Positions 5,897-9,671 of a stretch of DNA of 9,671 nt are shown here, piece after piece. A program made the translations under genes and the position numbers. Below the pieces are notes generated by a model that was given only the letters and a program-made list of their open reading frames with translations, was not told the origin of the DNA and did no database searches. Numbering within the stretch: position 1 is the first letter of the stretch; every line of letters begins with the position of its first letter. The stretch is from assembly GCA_017547995.1 (NCBI GenBank), contig JAFYNW010000062.1, positions 1 through 9,671 on the forward strand, read 5' to 3'. Source of the DNA: Clostridia bacterium. Lineage in GTDB: Bacteria > Bacillota > Clostridia > Oscillospirales > Butyricicoccaceae.

Positions 5897-7873
5897 ATGG
5901 AAAATTTAATAGGAAAATTTCTTGACAACAGATATGAAATCCTCGACGTAGTCGGTCAGGGCGGTATGTCTGTTGTTTACAGAGCAAAGTGCCACAGACT
6001 CAATCGTATGGTGGCGGTAAAGGTGCTCAAGGATGAATTTTCTCGTGATGACGAGTTCAAGAATCGCTTCCAGGATGAATCCCTTTCCGTTGCGATGCTC
6101 TCTCATCCTAATATAGTTGCCGTGTATGACGTCTCCAAGGCGGAAGATATGGAATATATCGTTATGGAGCTCATCGACGGCATCACACTCAAAGAATATC
6201 TTCAGAAAAAAGGCCATCTGTCCTGGCAGGAAACAGTGTATTTTGCGCTCCAGATTGCAAAAGCATTGCAGCACGCCCACAACAGAGGCATTATACATAG
6301 AGATATCAAGCCTCAGAATATTATGGTTTTGCGTGATGGCACAGCAAAGGTAGCCGATTTCGGCATTGCTCATCAGGTTTCCAAGCAGCAGACCTATAAT
6401 AAGGGCGAGGCAATCGGCTCTGTTCATTATATTTCGCCTGAGCAGGCAAAGGGCAGTCGTATCGATAACCGTGCAGATATCTATTCTCTCGGCGTTGTTA
6501 TGTACGAAATGCTGACGGGCAGACTTCCGTTTGAAGGCACAACGCCTGTCGACGTAGCAATTCAGCACATCAATTCCGTCCCTCTCAATCCAAGAGATTA
6601 CATCAAGGATATCCCTGAAGCAATCGAAACAGTAACGATGAAGGCTATGAATCCAAAGCTTTCTGCACGTTATATGAATGCCGACGAGCTTATTGCGGAC
6701 CTTGACAAAATCAGAAATAATCCACACGTCAAGATTGAAGTTGAGCAGGATATCGTTGAAGAAATCGCTGTTGTTGCTGCAGAAGGTGCAACTCAGAAAA
6801 TCAACTATCAGTCCGACATCGAAAAGCTTGCAACAAAGAAAAAGCCTGAAAAGGAAAAGCCAAAGACAAAGGCTGTTAAAATAGTGGAAGAGGACGACGA
6901 TATCGACGATGAGCCGGAAGAAAAGGAAGGCTTCTTCGCAAGATACGGAGGCGCACTCTTCAATATCACAGCTATTCTGCTTTTCGTATTCGGTGCGCTT
7001 TATTTCGTAGTGAAGGTGCTCAATCCATTTGCTGATAACGAAGTGGCACTCAAGGCTCCGTCCCTCGTAGGCGAGCTTTATGCTGAGGTTATCAAAAGCG
7101 AGGAATACAAAACCTTCGTCATAACCGAAGGAGAAAGTATGTATCACGATACAGTCCCTGCGGGCTATATCATTGAGCAGACACCTAAGGCAGGCAGAAC
7201 AATTGACGAGGACGAAGAAATCGTTGTTGTCATCAGCCGAGGCTCCAAGACCTCCAATCTTGCTGATTATACGGGCAAGGAATATCGTCAGGTTGAAATC
7301 GAGCTCGGTAAGCTTGGTGTTGAATACCGCGAAGAGTGGGAGTTCAATGACGAAGTTGAAAAGAATCTCGTCATTTCCACAACACCGGGTGTCGGTACAA
7401 ATATTACAGACGATCTTACTGTTGTTATTCTCATCAGCAAGGGTAAGGAGCTCAAGGAAATTGAAATGCCTGACCTCAAGAATTACAGTCAGGAAGACGC
7501 GATTGCCGAGCTTCAGAAGCTTAATCTTACAGTAGGATCGGTTACTAAGGTTGACAGCAAGGAGCAGGACGGTGTGGTTATCTTCCAGTCCATTCCTGCA
7601 AAGTCAAAGGTTATGGAAGAAACTGTTGTCGACCTCCAGATAAGCAGAAACGTGGCACCAAGAAAGGTTGCTAAGATTATCACTCTGCCTGTTACAAACT
7701 ATGGCAACGACTTCCTCCTCAGCGTTTACGTAAACGGAGAGCTTCAGTATGATTCGATGCACAGCTCTATCGAAGGTACAGTAGAAGTTCCGCTCGTTGC
7801 ATACGAAGGCTATAACAGAGTCAAGGTAATGGTAAGTGGTAATACAGTATTAAATGAGGATATGATGTTCTAA
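5897..7873 (+). CDS. prkC: Membrane serine/threonine protein kinase with PASTA repeats (PrkC/StkP type)
   Basis: PrkC-type kinases sense muropeptides or envelope state and control cell wall, translation and dormancy proteins. The 658 residues divide clearly. The cytoplasmic kinase domain spans about 13-272: glycine loop GQGGMSVV at 20-27, Lys42 in VAVKVLK, Glu61, catalytic HRDIKPQN at 134-141 and DFG at 154-156. SPEQ at 180-183 and DIYSLGVVMYEMLTGRLPF at 194-212 follow. The juxtamembrane linker (about 275-345) is rich in Lys and then very acidic (EEDDDIDDEPEE). One membrane helix lies at about 352-373. Outside it are three PASTA-like repeats, about 385-448, 450-516 and 521-584, then a beta-rich C-terminal tail of about 70 residues with no PASTA signature. 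The first repeat is divergent. The activation loop between DFG and SPEQ lacks the usual threonine cluster; only Thr166 and a few Ser/Tyr remain. The gene starts right after AGGAGG and ends in TAATG shared with rsgA. Confidence 0.96.
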   Translation: MENLIGKFLDNRYEILDVVGQGGMSVVYRAKCHRLNRMVAVKVLKDEFSRDDEFKNRFQDESLSVAMLSHPNIVAVYDVSKAEDMEYIVMELIDGITLKEYLQKKGHLSWQETVYFALQIAKALQHAHNRGIIHRDIKPQNIMVLRDGTAKVADFGIAHQVSKQQTYNKGEAIGSVHYISPEQAKGSRIDNRADIYSLGVVMYEMLTGRLPFEGTTPVDVAIQHINSVPLNPRDYIKDIPEAIETVTMKAMNPKLSARYMNADELIADLDKIRNNPHVKIEVEQDIVEEIAVVAAEGATQKINYQSDIEKLATKKKPEKEKPKTKAVKIVEEDDDIDDEPEEKEGFFARYGGALFNITAILLFVFGALYFVVKVLNPFADNEVALKAPSLVGELYAEVIKSEEYKTFVITEGESMYHDTVPAGYIIEQTPKAGRTIDEDEEIVVVISRGSKTSNLADYTGKEYRQVEIELGKLGVEYREEWEFNDEVEKNLVISTTPGVGTNITDDLTVVILISKGKELKEIEMPDLKNYSQEDAIAELQKLNLTVGSVTKVDSKEQDGVVIFQSIPAKSKVMEETVVDLQISRNVAPRKVAKIITLPVTNYGNDFLLSVYVNGELQYDSMHSSIEGTVEVPLVAYEGYNRVKVMVSGNTVLNEDMMF

Positions 7874-8757
7874 TGACAAGACGAACAGAAGGTAGAATTC
7901 TTAAAGGTATCGGTGGCTTTTATTACGTGCTCACGGAAGGTGAGGTAATCGAAAGCAAGGCAGGCGGAAGACTTCGTAAAAAGGAGTTTTCTCCTGTTGC
8001 CGGAGACCGTGTAACTTTGGAAATAAATGAAAATAACGAGGGCTATATCCTCGAGATATTGCCAAGAAAGAATTATTTTATCAGACCGCCTATCGCGAAT
8101 ATTGATAAGATTTTCATTGCGGCAACTCAGGCACCGCCTGTGACAGACGCTTATCTGCTTGACAAAATCTCGGTTATCGCACTCTATCAGAACGTAGAGC
8201 CTGTTTTCGTTTTCACGAAAAACGATATTCACAACAGTGAAGAAATGCGTGGAATTTACGAAAAATGCGGTTTCAAGACGATTTCCTGCAGTGCCGTTAC
8301 AAAGGAAGGCTGTGATGAAATCAGAGAGCTGACAAAAAACTCAGTTTCCGTCTTCACAGGCAATTCAGGTGTCGGCAAATCAAGCATTCTCAATGCTGTT
8401 TTCAGTGATATTGAGCTTGAAGTAGGCTCTATCAGCGAAAAAATCAGCCGAGGCAAGAATACAACCCGCACAACAGAGCTTTTCGTCCTCGACGAAGGCA
8501 GACTCGTTGCGGATACTCCGGGCTTCTCGTCATTCGACCTTACACGAATGCATAAAATCGATAAGGATTATCTTATGCATATCTTCCCGGAAATCGAGCC
8601 ATATTGGGATAAATGCCGTTTCAACGGCTGCACACATCGCAAGGAGCCTGATTGTGCAGTAAAGCAGGCTATCGAAGATGGCATTATCAGCAAGTCCAGA
8701 TATGAAAGCTATCTCAAGCTTTATGAAGAGCTTGCGGCACTCAAGGAGTGGGAATAA
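7873..8757 (+). CDS. rsgA: Ribosome small subunit-dependent GTPase RsgA (YloQ/CpgA)
   Basis: RsgA is a circularly permuted GTPase that helps complete the 30S ribosomal subunit. The 294-residue protein has the three family parts. An N-terminal OB-fold (about 1-70) includes VAGDRV at 42-47 and leads into PPIANIDKIFI at 72-82. The GTPase core has its motifs in permuted order: G4 as TKND (115-118), then the P-loop GNSGVGKSS (163-171), then the GKNTTRTTEL region (195-204), then G3 DTPGFSS (214-220). The C-terminal zinc knuckle has Cys248, Cys253, His255 and Cys261 in CRFNGCTHRKEPDC. The start at 7873 shares its A with the prkC stop (TAATG); GAGGA at 7856-7860 is the nearest ribosome site and is rather distant. 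Placement directly after prkC is conserved in Firmicutes, and the B. subtilis orthologue is reported to be a PrkC substrate. The stop overlaps the next start by one base. Confidence 0.96.
   Translation: MTRRTEGRILKGIGGFYYVLTEGEVIESKAGGRLRKKEFSPVAGDRVTLEINENNEGYILEILPRKNYFIRPPIANIDKIFIAATQAPPVTDAYLLDKISVIALYQNVEPVFVFTKNDIHNSEEMRGIYEKCGFKTISCSAVTKEGCDEIRELTKNSVSVFTGNSGVGKSSILNAVFSDIELEVGSISEKISRGKNTTRTTELFVLDEGRLVADTPGFSSFDLTRMHKIDKDYLMHIFPEIEPYWDKCRFNGCTHRKEPDCAVKQAIEDGIISKSRYESYLKLYEELAALKEWE
8743..8748 (+). promoter_or_regulatory. Ribosome-binding site deciding the thiN start
   Basis: AAGGAG lies in the last codons of rsgA, 8 bases before the ATG at 8757. The alternative GTG begins on the last G of this site and so cannot be the start it serves. 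Confidence 0.8.
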
Positions 8758-9383
8758 TGAAGGTGCTCATAATCGCGTCATCTCCTGAAAAGGATATCGA
8801 TTACGTCGCAGATATCTGCAAAAATAATGAGGATATCTACGTAATCTGTGCTGATGGCGGAATTGAGAAGGCTGAAAAGCTCGGCATAAAGGTACATTTA
8901 CATATCGGCGATTTCGATTCATCGGACTCAGCGGCGCATTGTGATATCATCCGACATCCTTGTGAAAAGGACTGGACTGATACAGAGTCGTGTATATATA
9001 AGGCTATCGAGCTTGGCGCACGTGAGATATATCTCACAGGTGTGCTTGGGGGCAGGGCAGACCATATGATGTCAAATATTATCGGTTTGCTTAATCCTGA
9101 TTTTGGAAAAGCAAAGATTTATGCCTGCGACAGCCACAACATCATTACAAAGCTTGAAAGCGGAGAATATACAATGCCGGATGGCTTTAAGTATATGAGC
9201 GTTGTGCCGCTTGATGAAACTATCGAAGGAGTTACACTTGAGGGTGTCAAGTATCCACTCGACAAAGCCACAATGTATCGTTATAAAAGCCTCGGCATCA
9301 GCAACGAGATTACGGCAGATAAGGCGATTATTCATATTGACAAGGGCAGAGGTTTGCTGATTTTTTCAAAAGACGCAAGATAG
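8757..9383 (+). CDS. thiN: Thiamine pyrophosphokinase
   Basis: ThiN (B. subtilis YloS) transfers pyrophosphate from ATP to thiamine, giving the cofactor thiamine diphosphate directly. The 208-residue protein has the family length. Motifs: CADGGIEKA at 31-39, HIGDFDS at 49-55, KDWTDTE at 71-77 (usually close to KDxTDTE), TGVLGGRADHMMSN at 94-107, and the C-terminal thiamine-binding region with GVKYPL at 163-168 and SLGISNE at 178-184. An in-frame GTG at 8748 would add three residues, but it is part of the ribosome site AAGGAG itself, so the ATG at 8757 is chosen. That ATG shares its A with the rsgA stop (TAATG). In B. subtilis rpe lies between rsgA and thiN; here the two genes overlap, so rpe is absent from this position. 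The stop TAG runs into the ribosome site of the next gene. Confidence 0.94.
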   Translation: MKVLIIASSPEKDIDYVADICKNNEDIYVICADGGIEKAEKLGIKVHLHIGDFDSSDSAAHCDIIRHPCEKDWTDTESCIYKAIELGAREIYLTGVLGGRADHMMSNIIGLLNPDFGKAKIYACDSHNIITKLESGEYTMPDGFKYMSVVPLDETIEGVTLEGVKYPLDKATMYRYKSLGISNEITADKAIIHIDKGRGLLIFSKDAR

Positions 9384-9387
9384 GAGA
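9382..9387 (+). promoter_or_regulatory. Ribosome-binding site of the last gene, fused to the thiN stop
   Basis: AGGAGA shares two bases with the thiN stop TAG (9381-9383) and precedes the ATG at 9394 by 6 bases. It is the same stop-in-ribosome-site arrangement as at prpC/prkC and indicates that the phosphatase gene belongs to the same transcript. Confidence 0.8.
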
Positions 9388-9393
9388 AGAATT

Positions 9394-9671
9394 ATGAAGG
9401 TTTATGTTGTAAGACACGCTGAGCCTGATTACACAAAGGCTGAAGCACTCGGCTTCTGGGGTGTAGGCTTAAACTTTGCTCCATTAGCTCAGCAGGGTAT
9501 CGACAAAGCTAAAGAAACAGCGTGCGATTCCCGTCTTAAAAATGCACAGATAATCATTTCATCTCCTTATACAAGAGCCTTGCAGACGGCGCAGATTATT
9601 TCTCAGCATACGGGTATCGACGTTGAAGTTGAAGTCGGGATGCATGAATGGCTTCCTGATACGTCTGCCGA
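9394..9671 (+). CDS. Histidine phosphatase family protein (phosphoglycerate mutase-like), N-terminal part; 3' end outside the window
   Basis: The first 92 codons are present and the frame is open to the window edge. The product starts MKVYVVRHAEPD, where Arg7-His8 is the RHG-type catalytic motif and His8 the residue expected to be phosphorylated. SSPYTRALQTAQII at 56-69 supplies the second conserved arginine, Arg61. MHEWLPD at 83-89 is near where the catalytic acid lies in the family, and Glu85 is a candidate. Residues 13-33 form a longer linker than the usual short step to the conserved LTxxGxxQA segment, seen here as LAQQGIDKA at 31-39. The family covers phosphoglycerate mutases, cobalamin-pathway phosphatases and many phosphatases of unknown substrate; this part cannot separate them, and I infer a small-molecule phosphatase only loosely. 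It follows thiN by 10 bases in the same direction with its own ribosome site. Confidence 0.88.
   Translation, partial: MKVYVVRHAEPDYTKAEALGFWGVGLNFAPLAQQGIDKAKETACDSRLKNAQIIISSPYTRALQTAQIISQHTGIDVEVEVGMHEWLPDTSA

Noticed and set aside
5906..7147. A 413-codon open frame on the reverse strand opposite prkC
   Set aside because: It is in exact codon register with prkC, its translation is rich in Cys, Phe, Ile and His with no recognisable domain, and it is explained by prkC lacking TTA, CTA and TCA codons.

Overview
The window is a compact stretch of bacterial chromosome. Every gene I can support lies on the + strand, and the genes are packed head to tail. It is the conserved Firmicutes cluster known in Bacillus subtilis as priA-def-fmt-rsmB(yloM)-rlmN(yloN)-prpC-prkC-rsgA(yloQ/cpgA)-rpe-thiN(yloS). 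Here it has a clostridial character: a membrane zinc metallopeptidase (YugP type) sits between fmt and rsmB, rpe is missing between rsgA and thiN, and a histidine-phosphatase gene follows thiN. The strong AGGAGG-type ribosome sites, a PASTA-type serine/threonine kinase and the gene order point to Bacillota, class Clostridia. The kinase sequence and synteny resemble Ruminococcaceae/Oscillospirales, but that finer placement is recall-based inference.

Layout: 1-617 is the 3' end of priA (replication restart helicase). 648-1115 is def and 1115-2047 is fmt, the two enzymes that remove and add the formyl group on initiator methionine. 2075-2776 is a YugP-like membrane metallopeptidase. 2795-4111 is rsmB (16S rRNA m5C methyltransferase) and 4108-5154 is rlmN (radical-SAM 23S rRNA/tRNA adenine C2 methyltransferase). 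5154-5888 is prpC (PP2C phosphatase) and 5897-7873 is prkC (membrane Ser/Thr kinase with PASTA repeats). 7873-8757 is rsgA (circularly permuted GTPase for 30S maturation). 8757-9383 is thiN (thiamine pyrophosphokinase). 9394-9671 is the 5' end of a histidine-phosphatase gene that runs off the window.

How the genes fit together: four concern making or starting the ribosome (def, fmt, rsmB, rlmN) and rsgA finishes the small subunit. The prpC/prkC pair is an antagonistic phosphatase and kinase that senses envelope state; in B. subtilis the kinase is known to phosphorylate the RsgA orthologue. Genes overlap by 1 or 4 bases, or are separated by no more than 30 bases. Stop codons are often fused to the next start (TAATG, ATGA) or to the next ribosome site (TAGGAG). 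I see no convincing internal promoter, terminator, RNA gene, repeat, CRISPR array or mobile element, and no stretch of 300 bases without a gene. This reads as one long transcript that begins upstream of the window.

I do not see a new biological system here. The points worth a second look are small: the missing rpe, the inserted peptidase, a kinase activation loop without the usual threonine pair, the partial phosphatase with an unusual N-terminal stretch, and a codon bias that produces long mirror-image antisense open frames.
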